Notes under the pieces: generated by a model
Seen by the model: only the letters and a program-made list of their open reading frames with translations
What the model was told of the DNA's origin: nothing
The model's database searches: none
In this document: in pieces, positions 53,791 to 64,000 of the stretch
How the letters are laid out: every line of letters starts with the position of its first letter
How positions within the stretch are numbered: position 1 is the stretch's first letter
Assembly: GCF_950295315.1 (NCBI RefSeq)
Contig: NC_080172.1
Span: 76,837,118-76,901,117 of the forward strand
From: Erinaceus europaeus
Lineage: Eukaryota > Chordata > Mammalia > Eulipotyphla > Erinaceidae
DNA length: 64,000 nt
Direction of reading: 5' to 3'
Position numbers and translations under genes: made by a program

Positions 53791-55089
53791 AGATATATAT
53801 ATATATACATAGACTGGTCTCTCTTTCCAGTTTTAGATTGGAGGTGAAGGCTATTGCTCACCATGTTCCTCCCAGGAACATTAAGCTATTCATGTAATAC
53901 GACTCATTGGTTTTAGATAAAAGGGCATTGCTAAAGGTGCCCTGTTGAATCACCCTTAAGTGATCTTTGTTAAACCACTCCCACCTGAATTTGTCTGTCA
54001 CGAATTGTCTGAAATAACTGTAGAAACATGTAGTTCTTTTTGAGATTCCTTTATCTAATCTTCAGCAAGTTTTGATCAAGTAGCAAAGTTCACCCTTTAA
54101 AATTAATTTGCACATTTTCTTTAGAGACAAAAACAAACAGAAGCAGTAAGTAGTAGGAATGCTCAAGTTTAATGCTCCCTATTCTTGGTGACAAACTGTC
54201 CTTGCGTTGAAAGCTGAAAAGAAACTCAGGGAATGATTAAAGTACCTTTCTATGCCATGAATCACTACTTAGGATAATCAAAAAGTGCCTTGCGATTTCC
54301 AGGACTTAAGATTCCTCATATATAGCTAATAACCACCAGGAAGAATCTTAGTGATAAACGTCTCAATAAGGCTAAATATGCACAATTTCTGTGAAATCAA
54401 GAGCCTGTTCTCCATCTACATTTCCACTCCCCATCCACTTAATCATGTCAGTCAGACAACACTGAAGCATTTACTGTCTCCACTTCTCCAGCTGTTGCTT
54501 TTTAAATAACAAGGAGAAATTATAGTGACAAGCATGCCAGCAAAGGGGCTGTTGAATTCCTAAGTCAACTAGAACTAGAATTCCTGCCTGCCAATGTGCG
54601 TGTTTTAATTGCTCAAAGTTTGTCACTTTCAAGCAGCTGCACTAAATCGTGACAGGCTTTTTTTGGAATGACTGCAATTTTTATTTGGGCCCAGGCATGT
54701 TGGCTTACCTCATAAGGAGGGAGATAAAATGTCAAAGCTCTGACTACCCAAACTTGAATTCACATATTTTCTGCTTTGCCTATGTTCACCAGTTTTTCCT
54801 TAGATATGTTGCCTTTGGGGGTTAAGTTATATGTGTTTGAAATTTACTTCACCATATATAAATTACTTGGGTTTTAACAAGAACTTAACCCCACTCAACA
54901 AATATTACTGAGTACATATTATATCCCAGGTACAGTAAACATGAATTCTTTCTTTTTTTTTTTTAAGGTAAGCCACAAAATTTAATATAAATACAACAAA
55001 ATATCCACAAATTTAAAAGACAGTCTAATTAAAAAGCAGGTAAAACATCTGACTTTATATTTAAATTAAATATTAGAGTTGTTCAATCT
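53791..55089. other. No recognisable feature
   Basis: Unique-looking sequence; a T run at 54952-54964 has no body that I can identify. Confidence 0.5.
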
Positions 55090-55092
55090 ATT

Positions 55093-56515
55093 TTTTGAAT
55101 CTTTATTTATAAAAAGGGAACATTTACAAAACCATAAGATAAGAGGGGTACAACTCCACACAATTAAGAGGGGTACAACTTCACATAATTCCCACCACCA
55201 GAACTCTGTATCCCATACCCTCCCCTGATCGCTTTCCTATTCTTTTTTTTTTGCCTCTACAGTTATCGCTGGGTCTCGGTGATTGCACTATGAATATCAC
55301 TGCTCCTGGAGACAATTTTCCCCATTTCTGTTGCCATTGTTGCTGTTGTTATTGCTGTTGTTGGATAGGACAGAAAGAAATAAAGAGAGGATGGGAAGAC
55401 AGAGAGGGGAAGAGAAAGACAGACAACTGCAGACCTGCTTGTGACACCACTTATGAAGTGACCCCTCTGTAGGTGGGGAGCTGGGGGCTCAAACAAGGAT
55501 CCTTATGCCTGTTGTTGCACTTTGCACCATGTGCACTTAACCCACTACACTACAGCCTGGCCCTCCAGCCTTCCTATTCTTTAACCCTCTGGGAGTATGG
55601 ACCCAGAGTCATTTCTGGGTACAGAAGGTAAGAGGTCTGGTTTCTGTAATTGCTTCCCCACCGAACAAGGGCCTTGTCAGATCAATCCATATTCCCAGCC
55701 TGTCTCTCTCTTTCCCCAGGGCTCTGGGGAAACAGGGCTCCAGGACACATTGGTGGAATTGTCTGCCCAGGGAAGTCCAGTTGGTATCATGGTAGCATCT
55801 GGAACCTGGTGGCTGAAAAAAGAGTTAATATATAAAGCCAAATAAACTGTTGACTAATCTAATCATGAACCTAAAGTCTGGAATTATTGCCAATGAAGAT
55901 TTGGGGTCTCCATTTTGAAGATAGCTAGTAGGCCTATTTTAGTTATATTCCAGAGAGCCCATGACCATACTAGTTTTTTTTTTTTTTTTTTTTCCTGAGC
56001 CTGACATCTGATATGCAGGTGGGCCGAAGTTGTTGTCTGGGGAGATGATGTCATGGTTAGAAAAAGGGCTAGAAAGCTGGATCAGGGAAGAGAGTAGCTC
56101 CCAAATATGGAAAGGTGCATAAATATTGTTGAGTAGAAAACCCATCAATTTGATCTGGGGCCCATATTCAGCTTAGGAGCCTGTGTAGCCTCTGCATCTC
56201 TATAGATCTGAGCTCACATTCTGTGGTCATGAGTAGAAATGTTCCAAGTTGCCCCAATTTTAGGAACCATCTTCCTCAGATGGTACAGTATGTTGTCCAA
56301 CCTCCCTTCAAAGGATGGAACATTCTCTACCATTATTGATCCACATTGAGGACAAGGTTCTATGGGGGCCACAAAGGGTCTATTGTGTTGTTCCTGATGG
56401 AGATGACCAATGACAATGGAGAGAGGGATCTATTCGAGGTCTAGGCCCATCATGTCTGTGTGGGAATCTCAGGACTCCCTGACTAGGGCCCCAGATGATG
56501 AGGGGGGAGGTGGCC
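55093..56515 (-). mobile_element. Long L1 3'UTR copy, older subfamily, split by SINE-A
   Basis: Minus-strand terminal module at 55093-55245, resuming at 55571 after a SINE and running through older-type upstream sequence to about 56515. This is the longest copy of that type. It contains a local duplication of AAGAGGGGTACAACT at 55141 and 55167, and a T run at 55975-55993. A plus-strand SINE-B begins at its 5' edge. Confidence 0.85.
55246..55570 (-). mobile_element. SINE-A copy, long form, inside L1 3'UTR
   Basis: Minus-strand long SINE-A from TGCCTCTACAGTTATCGC to CACTACACTACAGCCTGGCCC. TTCCTATTCTTT at 55234-55245 and 55571-55582 is its duplication and belongs to the host L1 sequence. Confidence 0.92.
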
Positions 56516-56517
56516 TG

Positions 56518-56656
56518 ATAATGGCCAGGCAGTGGTGCACCTGGGTTAGCGTACACATTACAATGTGCAAGGACCCGGGTTTGAGCCGCTGGTCCCCACT
56601 TGCAGGGGGAAAGCTCCATAAGTGGTGAAGCAGGACTGCAGGTGTCTCTCTGTCTC
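56518..56656 (+). mobile_element. SINE-B copy, 3' truncated
   Basis: GGCAGTGGTGCACCTGGG head, CGGGTTTGAGCCGC B-box and GGTGAAGCAGGACTGCAGG, ending at TCTCTCTGTCTCACATGG without the usual AATAAA end. Confidence 0.85.
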
Positions 56657-58390
56657 ACATGGATGATTTCTTTGAGCCTTGGCTTGCTTATATGTAGATG
56701 GTACTAATAGTTCCTCTACTGAGAGAAAATTTAGTAATGATTAGGATTAGTGAGAAGATTAAGTGAAGCATTTGCTGGGAAATTGGAGCACTGTTGGTAC
56801 ACAGTAGATGAGATCCATTATTATGATTCCAAGAAAAAATTCAGATCATAAAAAGGGATTTTTAAAAAAGCATTTTATCAACCTAAAACTAATTAAGCTG
56901 GCAGGTAGAAGAATTCAGTCTTCTTTGAGAAAGTAATCAAAAGTTGGTTCCAAAACTTCACTTAGAAATGGTCCATGTCTCTTTCTGTAGTGATTCATTT
57001 TGTGTGTCAACTTAACTAGACCATGGAATGCACAGTGGTTGCTGTAGGTATTTCTTGAGAGAGTTTCTCAGATGAAATTAATGTTTACATCAACAAAGTT
57101 AGTAAAGGAGATTATTGTTCCTACTGTGGGTGAGCCTGATCCAAATCTTTCAAGTGTGAATAAAGTAAAAAGGCTGACATTGCCCCATGTAAGAGATTCG
57201 TTCTGATCTGTGTGTCTTCAGAAGAGGATGTGAACTCTCCCTGACTTTATACTTGAACTGAAATATCGGCTTCTCCTGTATCTTGAACCTGTGACCTTCA
57301 GATGCAAACTAAACCATCAATTCTCCTGAGACTTAGTTTCCCAATTTACATAGATTTGGGGAACTTACCATCTTTCACAATTACAAAAAGGCAGTTTTTT
57401 ATAGTAATATATATATAATTGATATATTGATAATATATTATATAATTGATATAATATATATAATTGACATTATATATATAATTGATTTTGTTTCTCTGCA
57501 GAAACATGACCGATACATTTCCAACCTCGGTTTTCTACTACTCTCCTTCACTCAGTCAGCTCTGTATTTCTGCTTAGCTGAGCTCCTTGCACTGCATACT
57601 TTTGTATGTTTTTCCTCATCTGCAAACTTTGCCTCTGTTGCAAAACTCCTCTTCACTCTAATCATCAGGATCAACTCCTATTTATTTATCAAAACTTAGA
57701 TTCCCTGTCATTCACCTCTACATTCTCTCACATACAACCCCATGTTTATTCATTCCAGAACCTATTACATGTTGGGTATTGTGACTATGCCTTTACCTGG
57801 CTCTATAACAGTATAGAAGATAGCCAATAGATGAAAGCATCTCTTTCTCCAAATGACATATAAAACACAAAGGGTAAGAGAAAAGTTATTCTAGATCACT
57901 GGACTAAAGATGTGAGCCATGAGGTTTCTGGCCAATAGCTTGAATAAGAGTTCTAGTGAAGCCAGTACAAGTTGTAAAACAGAAGGAGACAAGAAGATTA
58001 TCTTTTTAAAAAACTAAGAAAGCACTTATTGCATCAGTGTATGTCATCTAGTTTTAACTGACCAAAGGACAAGTCCTTTTAAACCCTTCATTACAACTTA
58101 ATCTTTGGACAAAAGCAGTTTAGGTCCTCATGGCCCTCTTGCAGGCTGGTTTGTTCTGGTATGGAAACACAACCTTTGCAGCACCAGTAATAGAAGGTCG
58201 AAGGCAAGGCCCACACAAAGTGACGTTAAGGCTCATCTGTTACTCAAATCTCCCATAGTCACTGCTTTTTGTCTTGAATTCCAAAAGGAGATGTTATCTG
58301 ATTCAGGTTCTGTGACTTTTCAAACTGAGATTCAGAAGGCAGTTGTAGCAGCTCCTCACCTCATAAGCAACCAAAATGACAACAAAACAC
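56657..58390. other. No recognisable gene; AT-rich patch
   Basis: Unique-looking sequence. 57400-57490 is a run of ATATAT and ATTGATA units that creates isoleucine/tyrosine-rich false frames. Confidence 0.5.
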
Positions 58391-58399
58391 CCATTTCTT

Positions 58400-58709
58400 T
58401 TTTTTTTTAAGATTTTTTTCTTTTTAATATTTATTTACTTATTTTCCCTTTTGTTGCCCTTGTTGTTTAACATTGTTGTGGTTATTGATGTCGTTGTTGT
58501 TGGATAGGACAGAGAGAAATGGAGAGAGGAGGGGAAGACAGAGAGGGGGAGAGAAAGACAGACACCTGCAGACCTGCTTCACCACCTGTGATGTGACTCC
58601 CCTGCAGGTGAGAAGCCGGGGGCTCAAACCGGGATCCTTCCTCAGGTCCTTGCGCTTTGCGCCATGTGTGCTTAGCCCTCAGCACCACCACCCGACTCCC
58701 CTAAAACAA
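58400..58709 (-). mobile_element. SINE-A copy
   Basis: Minus-strand SINE-A: CCCTTTTGTTGCCCTTG, the GTTGTTGTTGG block, GACCTGCTTCACC, and the head with GCGCCATGTGTGCTTAGC. CCATTTCTT at 58391-58399 and 58710-58718 flanks it. The head bears several changes (CTCAGCACCACCACCCGAC), so it is older than the 59486 pair. Confidence 0.9.
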
Positions 58710-58718
58710 CCATTTCTT

Positions 58719-59177
58719 ATTGTTTTTTAGGATGGCTAAGCCAATATGAAACGCCAAAAAAACAAGAGAAAATAGAAGCTCAAAGTAGAGAGTCAAGAGC
58801 AGATGTACTTCCTGATAGATCAGGGACTTAAAGGGTAAAGAGAAGAGAATCTAGGAATCTGGAGTTTCTAGAGCTGAGCTAATGAAGAGTCTGGGTTAGA
58901 GAGAAGATTGTCTTCTTCTGCCAGGTAACTGGAGTCCCATGTGTCACCCTATGTCTGGTAACCCAGCGAGGTTATCCTGGAGAGGGAGAATTGCTACTTG
59001 GCACCCATGTGTCAATATTGGGGCAACCTGGGAAAGGGGGCTAGTGGTATCTCTAAGGACAGCAGGTCCTTTGAGAACTAGGAAAGACAGCCAGCCAGCC
59101 ACATGGAGTGCAGAGAGGTGGTTCTTGCACATGTTGGAGGTAAAGCACATACTTCATTTGATTTAAAAATTCTTGTG
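58719..59177. other. No recognisable feature
   Basis: Unique-looking sequence. No repeat or gene-like frame was recognised. Confidence 0.45.
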
Positions 59178-59474
59178 CTGAGGGCCAGGCTGTGGTGTGC
59201 CCAATTGAGTGCACACATTACCATGTCCAAGGACTCAGGTTCAAGCCTCAAATCCCCACTTTTGGGAGGGATCATTCACAAGCAATGGAGCAGGTCTGCA
59301 GGTGTCTCATTTTTTCTCTCCTCTACCTTCTTCTTCCCACTCAATTTCTCTCTGTCCTATCAAATAAAATAGAAATGAAAAGGGGGAGGGGGAGAGAGAA
59401 AAAAGTGGCTAACAGGAGTAGTAGATTCATAATCCGGGCACTGAGCCTTCGTGTTAACCCTGGTGGCAATAAAA
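59178..59474 (+). mobile_element. B-headed long SINE
   Basis: GGCTGTGGTGTGCCCAATTG head, CAGGTTCAAGCC B-box, GGAGCAGGTCTGCAGG, then the long 3' domain (GGCTAACAGGAGTAGTAG ... GTTAACCCTGGTGGC) and an A run. Its A run is the target of the SINE-A pair that follows. Confidence 0.82.
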
Positions 59475-59485
59475 AAAAATGTCTT

Positions 59486-59765
59486 GGGAGTCGGGCTGTA
59501 GTGCAGCGGGTTAAGCGCAGGTGGCGCAAAGCACAAGGACCGACATAAGGATCCCGGTTCGAACCCTGGCTCCCCACCTGCAGGGAAGTCGCTTCACGGG
59601 GGGCGGTGAAGCAGGTCTGCAGGTGTCTATCTTTCTCTCCTCCTCTCTGTCTTCCCCTCCTCTCTCCATTTCTCTCTGTCCTATCCAACAGCGACGACAA
59701 CAACAATAATAACTATAACAATAAAAAAAACAACAAGGGCAACAAAAGGGAATAAATAAATAAAA
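59486..59765 (+). mobile_element. SINE-A copy, first of a tandem pair
   Basis: Nearly consensus SINE-A: GGGAGTCGGGCTGTAGTGC head, CGGTTCGAACCC B-box, CAACAACAATAATA block, AATAAATAAATAAAATA tail. The left duplication AAAAATGTCTT is at 59475-59485; its partner lies only after the next SINE. Confidence 0.93.
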
Positions 59766-60075
59766 TAGGGAGTTGGGCTGTAGTGCAGTGGGTTAAGCGC
59801 AGGTGGCGCAAAGCACAAGGACCGGCATAAGGATCCCGGTTCGAATCCCGGCTCCCCACCTGCAGGGGAGTCGCTTCACAGGCGGTGAAGCAGGTCTGCA
59901 GGTGTCTATCTTTCTCTCCTCCTCTCTGTCTTCCCCTCCTCTCTCCATTTCTCTCTGTCCTATCCAACAACGACGAAAACAACAATAATAACTACAACAA
60001 TAAAACCAAAAGGAAATGAATAAAATAAAGTAAATTTAAAAAATAATAATAAATAAATAAAATAAAATATATATT
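59766..60075 (+). mobile_element. SINE-A copy, second of a tandem pair
   Basis: Begins GGGAGTTGGGCTGTAGTGC directly at the end of the first copy's tail and shares nearly all of its sequence. It ends in a long A/T-rich tail followed by AAAAATGTCTT at 60076-60086, which pairs with the duplication before the first copy. Confidence 0.93.
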
Positions 60076-60086
60076 AAAAATGTCTT

Positions 60087-60595
60087 ATGCTACCAGGATC
60101 TGGGTCTTGATGGTAAAAATTTTCTTGTTGATGCCTATAAGTGGAGTCATTTTAAATATGTAGAATAGTACTATAACTCTGCTATAAGAATTGTTGTGCA
60201 TGGTTTTCCCTAGGTGACTGAAACAAACAAACAAAAAGAAACAATATTATTTTTATGTATTGATTTACATAAAGTGGGTGAAACCATTTTACCTTTTTAG
60301 ATTAAATCTCTCCATAGCAATGTGTGTGTCAGGGAGAATTTCATTCCTTTTGTTTTAGCATATTTAACATATCCACCTTTAACAAATTTTTTGGTTAAAT
60401 ACTGCACATGGTCTATTCCAAACATGAATTGCCCAATAGTTCAGTAGAAAAGCAAATGATGTTATTTAAAAGACTCAAAATAGTTTGAATCAGCTGTGAC
60501 TGAATTGTATAGAATTCCCATACTTACACAAGACTGTTTTTGCATCTCCATGGATGATGTACACCGCCCCTTGACCTAGGTTTCCTGGTGGGATC
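60087..60595. other. No recognisable feature
   Basis: Unique-looking, AT-rich sequence. Confidence 0.5.
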
Positions 60596-60604
60596 AATGA
60601 CACA

Positions 60605-60818
60605 ATCCTGGATCCCAATGGTGGTGCACCTGGTTGAGTGCACATATTACAATATGCAATGACCTGGGTTCAAGTCCCCCCAGTCCCCACCTGCAGGGGG
60701 AAGGCTTTGTGAGTGGTGAAATAGTGCTGCAAGTGTCTCTCTGTCTCTCTATCTCCTCTTTCCCTCTCAATTTCTGACTGTCTCTAGCCAATAAATAAAT
60801 AAAGATAATTTTTTTTTA
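60605..60818 (+). mobile_element. SINE-B copy
   Basis: GGTGGTGCACCTGGTTGAG head, GGGTTCAAGTCCCCC B-box, CTAGCCAATAAATAAATAAAG end. AATGACACA (60596-60604) against AATGGCACA after the tail is a short duplication. Confidence 0.88.
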
Positions 60819-61489
60819 ATGGCACAGACACTTCTGCTTTGTCCAGATTTGCCACCATGGAGACAGGAGTTTTGTTTTCTTTCTTCTAAAACTTAACTAA
60901 CTCCATTCCCTGCATGACCCTGCGGGAGAAGAAAGCACTGCCGTGCCATGGGTGCCTACTGAAAACCCACTTGAATCTAAGGTAAAGGGAGACCCTATTC
61001 AACTTTCTGAAGCTCTTCCTCCACCTGTCCTCAGGTACAAATTTCATTTCCTGTTTTCAGTCTGCCTTCAGGAGGCCTAGACCTCAACTAGTACTGAGCA
61101 AGATGTAACTAACTTATTTCTGAGTGGGTTTGGAGAAATTTAATCCTGAAAATTGGGTGGCCTTTGTGGAAGGGAACAAACAGTACCCAGAGTCACCCTT
61201 CAATAACCTCTGCTCATGGAGGAGGCGTGATGCAAACATTCTTCAAGTCCTCCCTCTTTGGCTTTGCAATGTGCTATCTTATCATTTCCAGATGTTTGTC
61301 CTAGTAGTAAATAGTTACTTGATCTAGTTTAAGAGTGAGTTTGTAGTCCCTAAGTACACAGTAGAAGTGGGGAAATAATCTAAAAGTGGGTAGGAAACAA
61401 CAATATTTTCAGAGTAAGTATATTTTTACCTGGATGATCCTTATCATTGATAATCTGTTCATAATGAATACAAATTTAAAGCTATTTTT
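60819..61489. other. No recognisable feature
   Basis: Unique-looking sequence. No repeat or gene-like frame was recognised. Confidence 0.5.
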
Positions 61490-61721
61490 ATTTTCAGATG
61501 ATATAATGACCTATGCAGAAAATCCCCTCCAAAAACCAAAAACAAGCTAATAAACTCTAGCAAATAAGCCAACCCCCCCCCCCTTAGAACTAGTAATTTA
61601 GCTAGGTCATAGGATACAAAAAAAAATCAGCTACATTTCCATATACAGTCAATGAACATGTGGAAGCCAAATTGAAAACATATTAATATTTAGAGTCCTC
61701 CTCTATAAAATGTGTAGTTGT

Positions 61722-61836
61722 AATTTTTTAAAGAATTTATTTATTTATTCATGAGAAAGATAGAAGAGAGAAAGAACCAGACATCACTCTGGTACATGTG
61801 CTGCCAGGGATTGAATTCAGGACCTGATACTGCTAA
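61722..61836 (-). mobile_element. SINE-C copy, head missing
   Basis: Minus-strand SINE-C with tail AAAGAATTTATTTATTTATTC and body CATCACTCTGGTACATGTGC, ending after GATTGAATTCAGGACCTG. The A-box end is absent. Confidence 0.83.
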
Positions 61837-61954
61837 ACAATTAAAGATACATAAGGGAAAAAGAACCTGAAAAACCTGCATCTAAATTTCACACATAATA
61901 CAAAATTAACTCAAAAAGGGTCATAGATTTAAACATAAAACTTAAAAAACCAGA

Positions 61955-62090
61955 AAATCTGAGGCCAGATGGTAATACAACTGGTTGAATGCACACACTG
62001 CAGTGTACATGGACCTAGGTTCAAGCCTTAGTCCCCACCTATGGGACGAGGGTCTCTCTAGTTCTCCTTTTCTCTATAAGAAAAAAAAAC
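61955..62090 (+). mobile_element. SINE-B head, probably split
   Basis: GGCCAGATGGTAATACAACTGG head and TAGGTTCAAGCC B-box, then a shortened body and A run. A stray long-form 3' domain at 62756-62830 (GGTCACTGGGAGTGGTGG ... GACAACACTGGTGG) may be its other half, pushed away by the next two SINEs. Confidence 0.6.
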
Positions 62091-62091
62091 G

Positions 62092-62457
62092 GGGCGGGGG
62101 GTCGGCCCGTGGCGCAGTGGGTTCGGCGCATGTGGCGCAAAGCGCAAGGACTGGAGTAAGGATCCCGGTTCCAGCCCCGGCTCCCCACCCGCAGGGGAGT
62201 CGCTTCACAGGCGGTGAAGCAGGTCTGCAGGTGTCTATCTTTCTCTCCCCCTCTCTGTCTTCCCCTCCTCTCTCCATTTCTCTCTGTCCTGTCCAACAAC
62301 AAACAACATCAACAATGGCAATGATAATAACCACAATGAGGCTACAACAAGGGTAACAAAAGGGAAAAAATGGCCTCCAGGAGCGGTGGATTCATGGTGC
62401 AAACACCGAGCCCAGCAATAACCTTGGAGGAAAAAAGAAAGAAAGAAAGAAAGAAAA
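62092..62457 (+). mobile_element. SINE-A copy, long form, GC-rich head
   Basis: GGCCCGTGGCGCAGTGGGTTC head with many intact CG pairs, CGGTTCCAGCCCC B-box, the full 3' domain GGCCTCCAGGAGCGGTGG ... GCAATAACCTTGGAGG, and an (AAAG)n tail at 62434-62455. The preserved CG pairs suggest a recent insertion. Confidence 0.92.
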
Positions 62458-62464
62458 CACCGGC

Positions 62465-62755
62465 AGAAGTGGTGCCAGGCAGTGGCACACCCAGGTAAGC
62501 ACACATATCACCATGCATAAGGACCTGGGTTTGAGCCCCTCTCCACCTGCAGGGGCTCTACCTCATAAGTAGTGAAACAGGTCTGCAGGAGTCTAACCTT
62601 CTCTACTCTTCTTCCTCCCCCCAACCCCTCAAATTCTCTGTCCTATGAAATAACAATATAGAAAGAAGAATAAATGGCTGCCGGGAGCAGTGGATTCATA
62701 GTGTAGTTACTGAGTCCCAGCAACAACCCTAGGGGCAAAAACCAAAACAAAACAA
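62465..62755 (+). mobile_element. B-headed long SINE, diverged
   Basis: GGCAGTGGCACACCCAGG head, GGGTTTGAGCCCC B-box, a deletion before CACCTGCAGGGGC, then the long 3' domain GGCTGCCGGGAGCAGTGG ... CAACAACCCTAGGGGC and an A-rich end. Confidence 0.8.
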
Positions 62756-63514
62756 TAACTGGTCACTGGGAGTGGTGGAGTCATCATGCAGACTTCTGAG
62801 TCTTAGTGACAACACTGGTGGAGGGAAAAACGTATCTATGTATAAAGTCTTGCAGCAAGATAAAAATGCATCCTTTATTCTTTAGACATAATTTAAAAAA
62901 AAATAGCATGACTCATAGAAGAACAAGAAAAATGAATAATGAATAATGATCAAATTAAAATGTTTTATTCTGTAAAAGGTCTTATGAAAGAGGCATAGAA
63001 AAGCATGTTATAATTAACAGCAGATATTTGGAAATTACACGCATGAATAAGAATGTACCTACAAAATATAAGACTTAAAAAATTCAGCAGTAACCAGGAG
63101 TTAAAAATGACTATAAATGTGCCATACAGGGATGCCTTTACAATATCAAAACAGTTCTTTATCTTGATGATGGTGGTGGTTACACAAACTCACACATGCG
63201 ATAAGACAGGCGCATAGGCACCTGTCAAAATATTCCACCTGAATAGTGTGCTACTTTGCTATGCACACGCCAGGTTTGTGCTCAGCCTCTTCCACATTAA
63301 AAGAAATTTAAATTTTATTTCCCTCTTTCTCTTTCTTTGCTGCTCTATCACTCTGTCTCTGTCTGAAAAAGTCAGTCTCAAGCTGTGAAGAACCATTGAT
63401 TGGGAAAAAAGAAGAAAAAAAAAAAAAGGCCCATGCAAAGCAAGTGAAATCTGAAATCTCTGCTTTATGCTCATGTTAAGTTCCCACCTGATTATTGTTT
63501 TTTTTTAATTATTT

Positions 63515-64000
63515 TTTAATTTTTTATTTAAGAAAGGATTAATTAACAAAACCATAGGGTAGGAGGGATACAATTCCACACAGTTCCCACCACCCAATCT
63601 CCTTATCCCACCCCCTCCCCTGATAGCTTTCCCATTCTCTATCCCTCTGGGATCATGGACACAGGGTCATTGTGAGTTGCAGAAGGTAGAAGGTCTGGTT
63701 TCTGTAATTGCTTCCCCACTGAACATGGGCGTTGACTGGTTGGTCCATACTCCCAGTCTGCCTCTCTCTTTCCCTAGTAGGGTGGGTCTCTGGGGAAGCG
63801 GAGTTCCAGGACACATTGATGGGGTCTTCAGTCTAGGGAAGGCTGGCTGGCATCCTGATGACATCTGGAACCTGGTGACTGAAAAGAGAGTTAACATACG
63901 AATCCAAACAAATTGTTGAGCAATCATGGACCCAAAGCTTGAAATAGTGGAGAGGAAGTGTTAGGGGGGTACTCACTGCAAACTCTAGTGTACTTCTGCT
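63515..64000 (-). mobile_element. Young L1 3' end, runs off the window
   Basis: Minus-strand young-type L1 terminal module from the T-rich tail and AAGAAAGGATTAATTAAC onward. It continues past the module into GTGTTAGGGGGGTACTCACTG, as in the full-length L1 at 2446-2500. It is still matching at base 64000, so its 5' extent is unknown and it could be another long L1. Confidence 0.9.

Larger units (their letters stand above)
61490..63250 (+). mobile_element. Ancient L1 ORF2 and 3' end, broken up by SINEs
   Basis: Sense-strand L1 pieces in the right order: 61490-61720 (TCAGATGATATAATGACC, the FADD region; then AGGTCATAGGATACAAA and TTTCCATATACAGTCAATG), 61850-61950 (AAATTAACTCAAAAAGGGTC), 62832-63110 (TAGCATGACTCATAGAAG, TTCTGTAAAAGGTC) and 63145-63220 (TTCTTTATCTTGATGATGG, GTGGTGGTTACAC). 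All frames are destroyed. The gaps hold SINEs at 61722, 61955, 62092 and 62465. A C run lies at about 61574. Confidence 0.75.

Noticed and set aside
59486..60075. tRNA genes in the SINE heads
   Set aside because: The heads have A- and B-box-like motifs but no cloverleaf with a proper anticodon stem, and they continue into SINE bodies and A-rich tails.
1..64000. CRISPR arrays, operons, prokaryotic insertion sequences
   Set aside because: The whole window has vertebrate repeat structure. No regular repeat-spacer array or dense coding exists.
1..64000. Endogenous retrovirus
   Set aside because: I found no LTR pair, primer-binding site or gag/pol-like frame. The reverse transcriptase present is of L1 type.

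Overview
The window is non-coding mammalian DNA crowded with retrotransposons. I find no exon of a conventional protein-coding gene, no functional RNA gene and no prokaryotic-type feature. Hundreds of short SINE units with tRNA-like heads (GCGCAGCGGGTTAAGCGC and GGTGGCACACCTGGTT types) and a distinctive L1 lineage point to a eulipotyphlan, most likely a hedgehog (Erinaceidae). This is a judgement from memory of hedgehog SINE sequences (ERI-type families), not a database result. The only intact open frame of clear meaning is the ORF1 of a LINE-1.

Layout. 1-1995 is unremarkable sequence. 1996-9753 is a full-length 7.7-kb L1 on the minus strand bounded by a 16-base target-site duplication (TSD): 3'UTR 2012-3330, ORF2 broken at several points (3331-7140), ORF1 intact (7199-8113) and a long 5'UTR (8114-9737) holding a directly repeated block of about 360 bp. 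9754-24000 is mostly unique sequence with scattered SINEs, a 3'-transduced or chimeric L1 insertion (14418-15012), a (CAC)n array and a 5S rRNA pseudogene (20366-20455). 24200-31400 is dense in SINEs and microsatellites. 33135-35060, 38247-38596, 47738-48590 and 61490-63250 are broken L1 ORF2 remnants of different ages. 41040-47740 and 55090-56515 hold several copies of an older L1 3'UTR type, with SINEs nested in or next to them. 47495-47693 is an unrecognised, highly foldable ~199-bp retroposon inserted in a SINE. 58390-62830 is another SINE cluster. At 63515 a second copy of the young L1 3'UTR begins and runs off the window.

Working relationships. ORF1 and ORF2 of L1 normally make the nucleoprotein that copies L1 RNA and, in trans, SINE RNA. 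Nearly every insertion here carries the marks of that machinery: A-rich 3' ends and direct repeats of about 9-20 bases. SINE names used below are local labels: SINE-A (GCAGCGGGTTAAGCGC head, CAACAAC-rich 3' part), SINE-B (GGCACACCTGGTTGAG head, CTATCCAATAAATAAA end), SINE-C (GGCACAGTGGATAAAGC head), SINE-D (ATAGCATAATGGTTATGC head), SINE-E (ATAGCTCAGCTAGACAG head), and older types G and H.
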